64,000 nucleotides of DNA from Bog-473 sp963730395 (lineage in GTDB: Bacteria; Actinomycetota; Acidimicrobiia; Acidimicrobiales; RAAP-2): positions 186,001 to 250,000 of the forward strand of contig CAVSSK010000006.1 of assembly GCA_963730395.1 (NCBI GenBank), written 5' to 3'. A program made the position numbers and the translations under genes. The notes under the pieces were generated by a model, which saw only the letters and a list, made by a program, of their open reading frames with translations, was not told the origin of the DNA and did not search any database. This document shows positions 26,516 through 34,961 of the stretch, piece after piece; the first letter of the stretch is position 1, and the number at the start of each line of letters is the position of its first letter.

Positions 26516-28465
26516 ATGTCGACCACCGCCGTTCCCACCCCGGTCTCCCTCCACCCACTGGCGCCCCTCACGGGGGAGGAGATGAAGGCGGCGCGCCAGA
26601 TCGTCTTCGACTCGGGCCGAGCGGGTGTGGCGAACGAGGCCCTGCGCTTCGCCTACGTCACCCTGTCCGATCCACCCAAGGAGGTCGTGCGCGCGGTCGA
26701 CCGCGGCGAGCCGGGCGCGGCCGCGCTCGTCGACCGCCAGGTCCGCCTGGTGCTCCTCCAGGGCCCCGAGGCCGACGTGGTCGAAGTGGTGGTCTCGGTC
26801 ACCACTGGCGAGATCGTGCGCTGGGAGGTGGTCGAGGACGTCCGCCCACCGCTCCAGATGGAGGAGGCCTACGCGGCGCAGCTCGCGCTCGCCGAGTGCG
26901 CCGAGTGGACGGCAGCGCTCGACCGCCGTGGCGTGGTCGACCACTCGCTGGTCCAGGTCGACCCGTGGCCGGCGGGGTCCTTCGGTCTCGAACACGAGAA
27001 GGGGCGCCGCATCACCAAGTGCCTGGCCTACCTGCGCGACTCGCCGGACGACAACGGCTACGCCCGACCCCTGGAAGGGCTGCTGGCCATCGTCGACATG
27101 GGGCGGGGCGAGGTCCTCGAGGTGCTCGACTACGGCAGCGTCCCGGTCCCGCCCACCTCGGGCAGCTACTACCCCGAGCACAACGGGCCGCTGCGGACCG
27201 ACCTCAAGCCCCTCTCCATCACCCAGCCCGAGGGGCCGAGCTTCGTGGTCGAGGGCAACCTCGTGAAGTGGCAGAAGTGGTCGCTGCGGGTGGGTATGGA
27301 CCCGCTGGAGGGACTGATCCTGTCCACGGTCGGCTACGAGGACGGCGGCCGAGTGCGGCCGCTGGTCTACCGCGCCTCGGTGAGCGAGATGGTGGTGCCC
27401 TACGGCCACCCCAGCCCGATGCACTCGTGGAAGAGCGCCTTCGACGCCGGCGAGTGGGGCCTCGGGCGCATGGCCAACTCGCTGACCCTGGGGTGCGACT
27501 GCCTGGGCGAGATCCACTACTTCGACTACGTCTTCGCGGACGAGCGCTGCAAGCCGCACACCAAGGCCAACGCCATCTGCATGCACGAGGAGGACTATTC
27601 CATCCTGTGGAAGCACGTCGACATGGTCTCGGGCCGCACCGAGGTGCGCCGGTCGCGCCGCCTGGTGATCAGCTCCATCGCCACCGTCGGAAACTACGAG
27701 TACGGGTTCTACTGGTACTTCTACCTCGACGGCACCATGCAGCTCGAGGTGAAGCTCACCGGGATCATGTCCACCATGGCCGTGGCGGGCGAGGACGCCG
27801 GCGAGCACGCCCGCATGGTCGCGCCGGGGCTGGCCGCTCCCCTGCACCAGCACCTCTTCAACGTGCGGCTCGACGTCGAGGTCGACGGGCCGGACAACGC
27901 GGTGTTCGAGGTCGATGCGGTGCCGTCGCCCCCCGGGGAGGCAAACCCCGTCGGCAGCGCGTTCACGACGACGACCACACTGCTCGAGACGGAGCTGGCG
28001 GCCCGGCGCGACGTCGATCCGTCGCGCGCCCGGACCTGGCGCATTGCCAACCGCAGCCGGCGCAATGCCGTGGGGCAGCCCACGGCCTACAAGCTGCTGC
28101 CCGGTGCCACGCCGACGCTGCTGGCCGGTCCGGAGTCGAGCATTGGACGGCGAGCCGCCTTCGCGGCGCACAACGTGTGGGTCACGCCGTTCTCTCCCGA
28201 CGAGCGGCGGGCGGCGGGCGACTACCCGAACCAGCATTCCGGCGGCGCCGGGTTGCCTGCGTGGACCGCCCAGGACCGGGCCGTGGTGGACACCGACATC
28301 GTGCTGTGGCACTCCTTCGGGGTGACGCACATCCCGCGCCCCGAGGACTGGCCGGTGATGCCCGTCGAGTCCACGGGCTTCTCGCTGATCCCCGTCGGGT
28401 TCTTCGACCGCAACCCCGCCCTGGACGTGCCCCCGTCCTCGGATGGGGATCACTGCCATGCCTGA
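26516..28465 (+). CDS. Copper amine oxidase
   Basis: Copper- and topaquinone-dependent enzyme of 649 residues that oxidises primary amines to aldehydes, ammonia and hydrogen peroxide. The N-terminal domains end before 'SAFDAGEWGLG', which holds the catalytic-base aspartate. 'VGNYEYGFYWYFYLDG' contains the tyrosine that self-processes to topaquinone (NYEY). Copper ligands are the HQH of 'LHQHLFNVRLD' and a histidine in 'VTHIPRPEDWPVMP'. No signal peptide is visible, so it is cytoplasmic as in many actinobacteria. The ATG at 26516 is favoured over the in-frame ATG at 26507 because the -10 hexamer overlaps the latter. It overlaps the DtxR-type gene by eight bases. Confidence 0.93.
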   Translation: MSTTAVPTPVSLHPLAPLTGEEMKAARQIVFDSGRAGVANEALRFAYVTLSDPPKEVVRAVDRGEPGAAALVDRQVRLVLLQGPEADVVEVVVSVTTGEIVRWEVVEDVRPPLQMEEAYAAQLALAECAEWTAALDRRGVVDHSLVQVDPWPAGSFGLEHEKGRRITKCLAYLRDSPDDNGYARPLEGLLAIVDMGRGEVLEVLDYGSVPVPPTSGSYYPEHNGPLRTDLKPLSITQPEGPSFVVEGNLVKWQKWSLRVGMDPLEGLILSTVGYEDGGRVRPLVYRASVSEMVVPYGHPSPMHSWKSAFDAGEWGLGRMANSLTLGCDCLGEIHYFDYVFADERCKPHTKANAICMHEEDYSILWKHVDMVSGRTEVRRSRRLVISSIATVGNYEYGFYWYFYLDGTMQLEVKLTGIMSTMAVAGEDAGEHARMVAPGLAAPLHQHLFNVRLDVEVDGPDNAVFEVDAVPSPPGEANPVGSAFTTTTTLLETELAARRDVDPSRARTWRIANRSRRNAVGQPTAYKLLPGATPTLLAGPESSIGRRAAFAAHNVWVTPFSPDERRAAGDYPNQHSGGAGLPAWTAQDRAVVDTDIVLWHSFGVTHIPRPEDWPVMPVESTGFSLIPVGFFDRNPALDVPPSSDGDHCHA

Positions 28466-29150
28466 GCGGGGCACCCACGCGCCGCAGGAGTATCACCCGC
28501 CCGTCGAGGAGTACCTCGAGACGATGCTCGCGCTGGGTGAAGAGGGCGTCCCGGTGATCCAGGCCCGCATCGCCGAGCGCCTCGGCCGCTCCGCCCCATC
28601 GGTGTCCGAGATGCTGGACCGGCTGACCGAGGACGGGTACGTGACCCGCGACGGAAGGCGGCTGTCGCTCACCGACAGCGGGCGGGCCCTGGCCGAGAAG
28701 GTCGTGCGCAAGCACCGCCTGGCCGAGCGCCTGCTCGTCGACGTGATCGGCCTCGAGTGGTCCAAGGTGCACCGCGAGGCGGGGCGCTGGGAGCACGTGA
28801 TCTCCGACGACGTCGAGGCCCGGCTGGTCGAGCTGCTCGGCGACCCGGCGACCTGCCCGCACGGCAATCCGATCCCGGGGTCGGGCAATCCGGTGCCGGG
28901 CGTCGCCACCCGGCCCTTGGCCGAGGTGGGTGAGGGCGAGCAGGTGCGCCTCTTCCGGATCAGCGAGGAGGTCGAGCTGAACCTGGGCTCGTTGACGTTG
29001 CTGGACGAGGGCGGCTTCATCCCCGGCGTCGTGGCCCGGGTCGGCGGCCGCGACGCCGACGGCGCGGTCGAGGTGAGGGTCGAGGGCGCCGTCGAGCCGA
29101 TCCGGGTCTCGCGCGACCTGTCGGGGCGCCTGTTCGTCGGCACACCATGA
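28458..29150 (+). CDS. DtxR/IdeR-MntR family metal-dependent regulator
   Basis: Transcription regulator of 230 residues. A winged-helix domain ('VIQARIAERLGRSAPSVSEMLDRLTEDGYV') is followed by the metal-binding dimerisation domain ('KHRLAERLLVDVIGLEW', 'EAGRWEHVISDDVE', 'CPHGNPIPG') and a C-terminal SH3/FeoA-like domain. Family members sense Fe(II) or Mn(II); which metal is used here is not shown. Its start ATG 28458 lies inside the end of the amine oxidase gene, so the two are translationally coupled. It also overlaps the next gene (ATGA). Confidence 0.9.
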   Translation: MPERGTHAPQEYHPPVEEYLETMLALGEEGVPVIQARIAERLGRSAPSVSEMLDRLTEDGYVTRDGRRLSLTDSGRALAEKVVRKHRLAERLLVDVIGLEWSKVHREAGRWEHVISDDVEARLVELLGDPATCPHGNPIPGSGNPVPGVATRPLAEVGEGEQVRLFRISEEVELNLGSLTLLDEGGFIPGVVARVGGRDADGAVEVRVEGAVEPIRVSRDLSGRLFVGTP

Positions 29151-30454
29151 CGCTGCGCCTGGTGGCCGACGCCGTCTTCACCGTCGACGCCCGGGACAGC
29201 ATGCTCCTGCCGGGCGCCGTCGAGATCGACGACGGCCTGATCTCGTGGGTCGGTGACCCCTGGCAGGTCCCCGCGGCCGCGGGGACCGAGGTGCGCCAGT
29301 TGGGGGGACTGCTGATGCCCGGCCTCGTCAACTGCCACGGGCACTCGCCCATGACTTTGGTGCGCAGCGCGGGCGACGGCCTGCCGCTCGACCGCTGGCT
29401 CAGCGAGACGGTCTGGCCCCGCGAGGCGCTGCTCAGCGACGAGGACGTGTACTGGGGCATGGTGCTCGGTGCGGCGGAGCTGCTGTGCAACGGGACCACC
29501 ACGACCTGCGAGCAGTACCGGCACCCGGACCCGGTCATCGAGGCGGTGATCGACTCGGGCATCCGCGCCGTGTTCACACCGGGGATCTTCGACGTGCCCG
29601 GGGCGGGATCGAGGAACACGTGGGAAGGCCTCCTCGACGAAGCCTGCGGCCTGTTCGACGCCATGGACGGGAGGGAGGGGCGGCTCCACCTCGGCTTCGG
29701 GCCGCACGCCGCTTACACCGTCCCGCCGGAGGGCCTGCGCACCATCGCCGCGGAGGCGCAGCGACGCAATGCACTGCTGCAGATCCATCTCTCCGAGACC
29801 GTGGCCGAGTGCGAGCAGATGCTCGAGAGCTACGGCATGAGCGCGCCGGCCCTCCTCGAGTCCGAGGGCGTGCTCGAGGGCCGTGTGCTGGCGGCGCATT
29901 CGGTGTGGCTCGACGAGGGCGACCTCGTGATCGTCGCCGAGCACGACGTTGCGGTCGCGCACTGCCCGGGCTCCAACGGGAAGCTGGGTGCGGGTGTGGC
30001 GCCGCTCCGGTCCCTGCTCGAGCGCGGCGTGCGGGTCGGCCTCGGCACCGACGGGCCTGCCTCCAACGACGACCTCCACCTGTGGGACGAGATGCGCCTG
30101 GCCGCACTGCTCGCGCGCGCCACCGCGGCCGATCCGGGCGCCGTCACCTCGGCCATGGCGCTGCGGCTGGCGACCCGCGGCGGCGGGGAGGCACTCGGCC
30201 TTCCGGTCGGCGCGCTCGAGGTGGGCCGCCCCGCCGATCTCATCCGCCTGCGCACGGACGATGCCCGCTTCACCCCCTCGGTCACCGACGCCGAGCTCCT
30301 GGGCCACCTCGTCTGGGCGGGGGCGGGCTACCTGGTGACCGACGTCTGGGTGGGAGGGGAGTGCGTCGTCGCGGCCGGCCGGTGCACCCTGATCGACGGG
30401 GACCGGGCCCGCGCCGAGGTGGGGCAGCGCGCCCGGCGACTGATCGCCTCTTAG
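29147..30454 (+). CDS. MTA/SAH deaminase-like amidohydrolase (ATZ/TRZ family)
   Basis: Metal-dependent deaminase of 435 residues, cytoplasmic. Metal and catalytic motifs are in order: HxH in 'LVNCHGHSPM', 'LQIHLSETVAE', the histidine of 'LAAHSVWLD', 'VAHCPGSNGKLG', and the aspartate in 'GLGTDGPASND'. The C-terminal 'GRPADLI' closes the barrel. It likely deaminates S-adenosylhomocysteine, methylthioadenosine or a related purine, but chlorohydrolases share the fold. ATG 29147 overlaps the regulator's stop. Its TAG stop doubles as the start of the presumed obg -10 box. Confidence 0.87.
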   Translation: MTLRLVADAVFTVDARDSMLLPGAVEIDDGLISWVGDPWQVPAAAGTEVRQLGGLLMPGLVNCHGHSPMTLVRSAGDGLPLDRWLSETVWPREALLSDEDVYWGMVLGAAELLCNGTTTTCEQYRHPDPVIEAVIDSGIRAVFTPGIFDVPGAGSRNTWEGLLDEACGLFDAMDGREGRLHLGFGPHAAYTVPPEGLRTIAAEAQRRNALLQIHLSETVAECEQMLESYGMSAPALLESEGVLEGRVLAAHSVWLDEGDLVIVAEHDVAVAHCPGSNGKLGAGVAPLRSLLERGVRVGLGTDGPASNDDLHLWDEMRLAALLARATAADPGAVTSAMALRLATRGGGEALGLPVGALEVGRPADLIRLRTDDARFTPSVTDAELLGHLVWAGAGYLVTDVWVGGECVVAAGRCTLIDGDRARAEVGQRARRLIAS

Positions 30455-30457
30455 GCT
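30452..30457 (+). promoter_or_regulatory. Candidate -10 box for obg, overlapping the upstream stop codon
   Basis: TAGGCT. The TAG is the stop of the deaminase gene, and ATG 30465 follows after seven bases with no Shine-Dalgarno. Confidence 0.5.
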
Positions 30458-30464
30458 TCCCGCC

Positions 30465-31727
30465 ATGCCCGGATTCGTCGACCAGGCCCAGCTGCACGCG
30501 TGCGCGGGCGATGGGGGAGCCGGGGCGGTGTCGTGGCGCCGCGAGGCGCACGTCGACCGGGGCGGTCCCGACGGCGGCGACGGCGGGCACGGCGGCGACG
30601 TCTGGCTCGTGGCGTCGGTCAACGAGTCCTCGTTGCTCGGCTTCCGCGACCATCCCTTCCGGCGCGCCACCGACGGCGTTCACGGCTCGGGCTCGAAGCG
30701 TCACGGCGCCCGCGGCAAGGATCTCGCGGTGCCGGTCCCCGTGGGCACCGTGGTGCGCGACAGGCAGGGCCGGGTGGTCTGCGACCTGGCCACCGAGGGT
30801 GCCCGCTTCCAGGTGGCCGAGGGCGGGCAGGGGGGGCGGGGCAACGCGCGGTTCCTTTCCAACCGGCGCCGGGCGCCCGCCTTCGCCGAGCAGGGCGAGA
30901 AAGGCCAGGAGTTCTGGCTCGACATGGAGCTCAAGCTGATGGCGGACGTGGCGCTCGTGGGCTTCCCCAACGCGGGGAAGTCGACGCTGATCTCGACCGT
31001 CTCCGCCGCCAAGCCGAAGATCGCGGACTACCCCTTCACCACGCTGGAGCCGCATCTCGGCGTGGTCCGCGTCGGCGGGGTGCGCGACGGCACCGAGTTC
31101 GTCATGGCCGACATCCCGGGCCTCGTCGAGGGCGCGGCCGCCGGCAAGGGCCTCGGGCACCAGTTCCTGCGTCACATCGAGCGGGCGCGGGTGCTCGTCG
31201 TGCTGCTCGACCTCGCCGCGCCGGAGCTGGGCGGCGACGCCCCGTCCACCCAGCTGCGCATCCTGCTCTCCGAGCTCGGTTCCTACCGGCCCGAGCTCCT
31301 CGACCGTCCCCGGGTGCTGGTGGGCAGCAAGGCCGACGTGGCGGCCGACGGCGACGGTGTGTGCGACACGGTGCTCTCGGCCGCCACCGGTGAGGGGGTC
31401 CCGGCCCTGGTCGCCCGGTTGGCCACGCTCGTGGACGAGGCGCGCCGCGAGGCGGCTGCAGTGGCGTCGAGCGAGGTGATCGTGCACAGGCCCGCCCCCG
31501 AGGGCGTCGACGTCCAGCGCGCCGGCGACGGCGCCTGGCTCGTCGTGGGCCGCGCCGCCGAGCGGGCGGTGGCGTTCTCGGACCTCACCGACGCCGGCGC
31601 ACAGGCCGAGGCGGTGCGCCGGCTTCGCCGCCTCGGCGTCGACCGCGCCCTCGCCCGGGCAGGAGCGCGGGAAGGGGACGAGGTCACCGTGGGCTCCATG
31701 ACCTTCACCTGGGGGGCGGACTCGTGA
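30465..31727 (+). CDS. obg: GTPase Obg/CgtA, ribosome assembly and stress GTPase
   Basis: GTPase of 420 residues. The glycine-rich Obg fold fills residues 1-155 ('GGPDGGDGGHGGDVW', 'GGQGGRGNARF'). The G domain has G1 'GFPNAGKST', G2 'YPFTTLEP' and G3 'DIPGLVEGA'. The G4 motif, normally NKxD, reads 'VGSKAD', keeping lysine and aspartate but with serine for asparagine. The C-terminal OCT domain is present (from about residue 340). It is in the usual setting after rplU-rpmA, though separated here by an inserted block. It overlaps proB by four bases (GTGA). Confidence 0.95.
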   Translation: MPGFVDQAQLHACAGDGGAGAVSWRREAHVDRGGPDGGDGGHGGDVWLVASVNESSLLGFRDHPFRRATDGVHGSGSKRHGARGKDLAVPVPVGTVVRDRQGRVVCDLATEGARFQVAEGGQGGRGNARFLSNRRRAPAFAEQGEKGQEFWLDMELKLMADVALVGFPNAGKSTLISTVSAAKPKIADYPFTTLEPHLGVVRVGGVRDGTEFVMADIPGLVEGAAAGKGLGHQFLRHIERARVLVVLLDLAAPELGGDAPSTQLRILLSELGSYRPELLDRPRVLVGSKADVAADGDGVCDTVLSAATGEGVPALVARLATLVDEARREAAAVASSEVIVHRPAPEGVDVQRAGDGAWLVVGRAAERAVAFSDLTDAGAQAEAVRRLRRLGVDRALARAGAREGDEVTVGSMTFTWGADS

Positions 31728-32770
31728 TCGCCGTGGTCAAGGTGGGATCGTCTTCCGTCACGCCCGACACGGTGGCCCGGCTCTGCGGCGAGTTGGCTGC
31801 CGCCCGCGCGGACGGCCACACGGTGGTGATCGTGACCTCGGGCGCCATCGCCGCCGGCTGGGCTGCGCTCGGCCGCGGCGAGCAGCGGCCGTCGGACCCG
31901 GCCGTGCTGCAGGCGGTCTCGGCGGTCGGGCAGCACCGCCTGATGCGCCTCTGGCAGGACAGCCTCGAGCCCCACGCCTTGCTGGCGGGCCAGGTGCTGC
32001 TGGCGCCACTCGACTTCGTGCACCGCACCCAGTACCTGCACGCGCGCGGGACGCTGCGTCACCTGGTCGACCTGGGCGTCGTCCCCGTCGTCAACGAGAA
32101 CGACGCCGTGGCCGACGAGGAGATCCGCTTCGGTGACAACGACCGCCTGGCCGCGCTCGTGGCGCACCTGGTCGGTGCCCAGCTCCTCGTCCTGCTCACC
32201 GACGCTCCGGGGCTGCTGACAGCCGATCCTCGGCGCGACGCCGAGGCGTCACTCATCGAGGAGGTGGTGCAGATCGACCACGAGCTCGAGCGCCTGGCCG
32301 GCGGGCCCGGCAGCGCGGTCGGGAGCGGCGGCATGGCGTCCAAGCTGGCCGCGGCGAAGATCGCCACCTGGTCGGGCGTGCAGACCCTGATCGCCGACGC
32401 CGGACGGCCCGGCGTCCTGGTGGCGGCGCTGGCGGGGGAGACCGGGGTGGGGACGGTGTTCCGGGCCCGGGAGGGCCGCCTCTCGGCCCGCAAGCTGTGG
32501 ATCGCCTTCGCCCTGGGGTCCTCGGGCAGCCTGACGGTCGACGAGGGGGCACGGGCGGCGCTGACCGAGCGGGGGCGCTCGCTCCTGGCCGCGGGCGTGG
32601 TCGAGGTCAGCGGCAGCTTCCGGCCCGAGGACGCCGTCGAGATCGCCGGCCCCGACGGCGCCGTCTTCGCCAAGGGCCTGGTCCGGCTGCACGCCGAGCG
32701 GTCGGGGGAGTGGATGGGGAGGCGCAGCCAGGTCGTCGTCCACCGGGACGATCTGGTCCTTGTAACCTGA
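31724..32770 (+). CDS. proB: Glutamate 5-kinase
   Basis: First enzyme of proline synthesis from glutamate; phosphorylates the gamma-carboxylate with ATP. The 348-residue protein has 'VVKVGSSSVT', 'VTSGAIAAGWAALG', 'NENDAVADEEIRFGDND', 'LLTDAPGLLTADPR' and 'GSGGMASKLAAA', then a C-terminal PUA domain. GTG 31724 overlaps the obg stop. Confidence 0.95.
   Translation: MIAVVKVGSSSVTPDTVARLCGELAAARADGHTVVIVTSGAIAAGWAALGRGEQRPSDPAVLQAVSAVGQHRLMRLWQDSLEPHALLAGQVLLAPLDFVHRTQYLHARGTLRHLVDLGVVPVVNENDAVADEEIRFGDNDRLAALVAHLVGAQLLVLLTDAPGLLTADPRRDAEASLIEEVVQIDHELERLAGGPGSAVGSGGMASKLAAAKIATWSGVQTLIADAGRPGVLVAALAGETGVGTVFRAREGRLSARKLWIAFALGSSGSLTVDEGARAALTERGRSLLAAGVVEVSGSFRPEDAVEIAGPDGAVFAKGLVRLHAERSGEWMGRRSQVVVHRDDLVLVT
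32763..32768 (+). promoter_or_regulatory. Candidate -10 box for proA
   Basis: TAACCT at the very end of proB, six bases before GTG 32775. proA could be read both from the operon and from this local start. Confidence 0.4.
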
Positions 32771-32774
32771 CCCG

Positions 32775-34028
32775 GTGACCTCGCCTGCATTGGAGCAGCT
32801 CGCGGGCCGCGTCCAGGCGGCGGCGCGGCGGGTGGCCAGGTCACCGAGCTCGGTGCGGGACGACGCGCTGCAGCTGGCTGCGGACCTCCTCGAAGTGGAG
32901 TGCGCGTCGTTGGTGGAGGCCAACCGGGCCGACCTGGAGCGGGCCGAGGCGGCGGGCATGACCGAGGCGGCCCGGGACCGGCTGCGCCTGACCGAGGAGC
33001 GGGTCCAGGGCATGGCGGGCGGCCTGCGCAAGGTGGCCGCCCAGCCCGACCCGGTCGGGGAGGTCACCGAGGGCTGGGTCCGCCCCAACGGCCTCCGTGT
33101 CACGCGGGTGCGGGTGCCGCTCGGCGTCGTCGGGGTGATCTACGAGAACCGACCCAACGTGACCAGTGACGCCGCAGGCCTGTGCCTCAAGGCGGGGAAC
33201 GCGGCGTTCCTGCGCGGCTCGTCCTCCGCCATCGACTCCAACCGGGCGATCGTCGCGATCCTGCGCCGGGCGGTGGTGAAGGCGGGGCTCCCCGAGGACG
33301 CCGTGGCGCTGGTGGAGGACACGTCGCACGAGACGGCCATCGCCTTCATGCAGCTGCGCGGACAGATCGACTGCCTGATCCCGCGTGGCGGGCGGGCACT
33401 CATCGAGTCGCTGGTCGAGCACGCCACCGTCCCCTACGTGCTCGACGGCGACGGCAACTGCCACATCTACATCGACGGCGCCGCCGACCTGGCCATGGCC
33501 CACGACCTGGCGGTCAACGCGAAGACGCACCGCTTCGGGGTGTGCAACGCCGTCGAGACCATCCTGGTCCACGCCGGCGTGGCGGCCGAGTTCCTGCCCG
33601 GCCTGGCGGCGTCGCTCACCACGGCCGGAGTGGAGATCCGTGCCGACGAGCGGGTCCGGGCCGTGGTGCCCGACGCCGTGCCGTCAATGGACAGCGACTT
33701 CGCGACGGAGTTCCTGGGGCCCGTGGTGGCGATCGGGATGGTGGACGACGTCGGTGACGCCATCGAGCACATCGCCCGCTACAGCTCGGGGCACTCCGAG
33801 GCGATCGTCACCTCCGACGTTGCGGTGGCCGATCGCTTCGTGGCCGAGGTCGACGGGGCGGCAGTGCTGGTGAACGCCTCGACGAGGTTCGTCGACGGCG
33901 AGGAGCTCGGGCTCGGTGCGGAGGTGGGGATCTCCACCCAGAAGCTCCATGCCCGCGGTCCGATGGGAGTGAAGGAGTTGACGACGTTGAAGTGGGTCGT
34001 GCGCGGTGACGGGCAGGTGCGCCGGTGA
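32775..34028 (+). CDS. proA: Gamma-glutamyl phosphate reductase
   Basis: Second enzyme of proline synthesis, an NADPH-dependent reductase of the aldehyde dehydrogenase fold, 417 residues. 'VPLGVVGVIYENRPNVTSDA' is the family signature. The catalytic cysteine is in 'HRFGVCNAVET', and 'ARGPMGVKELTTLKW' closes the protein. GTG 32775 follows proB by four bases and sits six bases after a TAACCT hexamer. Its stop overlaps the MoxR ATPase start. Confidence 0.95.
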   Translation: MTSPALEQLAGRVQAAARRVARSPSSVRDDALQLAADLLEVECASLVEANRADLERAEAAGMTEAARDRLRLTEERVQGMAGGLRKVAAQPDPVGEVTEGWVRPNGLRVTRVRVPLGVVGVIYENRPNVTSDAAGLCLKAGNAAFLRGSSSAIDSNRAIVAILRRAVVKAGLPEDAVALVEDTSHETAIAFMQLRGQIDCLIPRGGRALIESLVEHATVPYVLDGDGNCHIYIDGAADLAMAHDLAVNAKTHRFGVCNAVETILVHAGVAAEFLPGLAASLTTAGVEIRADERVRAVVPDAVPSMDSDFATEFLGPVVAIGMVDDVGDAIEHIARYSSGHSEAIVTSDVAVADRFVAEVDGAAVLVNASTRFVDGEELGLGAEVGISTQKLHARGPMGVKELTTLKWVVRGDGQVRR

Positions 34029-34954
34029 GCGAGGCGAGCGCGGGGTTGGGGCTGCCCGATGCGGGGCCACCCCGGTTCGAGTCCCTGGACGCGGTGCGGG
34101 GCGGCCTGGCCCAGGTGGGCTACCTGGCCGACGAGTCGATCAGCGGCGTCGTCTTCCTGGCCGACCGGCTGTCGAAGCCGGTGCTGGTCGAGGGCCCGGC
34201 TGGGACGGGCAAGACGCAGTTGGCCAAGTCGGTGGCCGACCTCACCGGAGCGCGGCTGATCCGGCTGCAGTGCTACGAGGGGCTCGACGAGTCCAAGGCG
34301 CTCTACGAATGGAACTACCGGAAGCAACTGCTGCGGATCCAGGCCGGGGAGCACGGCAAGGCCGAGGAGGAGGGCCCGAGCTGGTCCGAGCTCGAGGAGG
34401 ACATCTTCTCCGAGGACTTCCTCCTGACCCGCCCGCTCCTCGAGGCCATCCGGGCCACGGAGCCGGTGGTGCTCCTCGTCGACGAGGTGGACCGCGTCGA
34501 GCTCGAGACCGAGGCGTTGCTGCTCGAGATCCTCTCCGAGTACCAGGTGTCGATCCCCGAGCTCGGCACCGTGCGTGCCTCGCAACTGCCCATGGTGTTC
34601 CTCACGTCGAACAACACCCGTGAGCTCTCCGAGGCCCTCAAGCGGCGCTGCCTCTACCTGCACATCGACTACCCGGACCTCGACCGCGAGCGCGAGATCG
34701 TGCGGACCAAGGTGCCGGGGATCAGCGAGGAGCTGGCCGACCAGGTGGCTCGGATCGTGCGCTCGCTGCGCACCCTCGAGCTGCGCAAGGCGCCGTCGGT
34801 GTCCGAGACGTTGGACTGGGCGCGCACCCTCGTGCTGCTCGGGGTGCAGACGATCGACGCGGCCGGTGCCAAGGACACGCTGCACGTCCTGCTGAAGTAC
34901 CAAGCCGACATCGAGCGGGCCACCAAGGAGCTGCTGTCGGCCTCGTCGAGCTGA
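34025..34954 (+). CDS. MoxR-family AAA+ ATPase
   Basis: AAA+ ATPase of 309 residues. Walker A 'EGPAGTGKTQLAKS', 'ECYEG'-like substrate loop 'LQCYEGLDESKALYEW', Walker B 'VVLLVDEVDRVE', sensor 1 'VFLTSNNTRELSEAL' and 'RRCLYLHIDYPD' are in order. MoxR proteins pair with VWA-domain partners to insert metals or remodel complexes; the VWA gene follows seven bases later. The target of the pair is unknown. GTG 34025 overlaps the proA stop (GTGA). Confidence 0.9.
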   Translation: MSEASAGLGLPDAGPPRFESLDAVRGGLAQVGYLADESISGVVFLADRLSKPVLVEGPAGTGKTQLAKSVADLTGARLIRLQCYEGLDESKALYEWNYRKQLLRIQAGEHGKAEEEGPSWSELEEDIFSEDFLLTRPLLEAIRATEPVVLLVDEVDRVELETEALLLEILSEYQVSIPELGTVRASQLPMVFLTSNNTRELSEALKRRCLYLHIDYPDLDREREIVRTKVPGISEELADQVARIVRSLRTLELRKAPSVSETLDWARTLVLLGVQTIDAAGAKDTLHVLLKYQADIERATKELLSASSS

Positions 34955-34961
34955 GGGCGGC

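Noticed and set aside
26435..28474. Long minus-strand open frame opposite the copper amine oxidase (679 codons).
   Set aside because: A shadow of high-GC codon use; low-complexity arginine/glycine/valine content and no family motif, whereas the plus strand has every amine oxidase motif.
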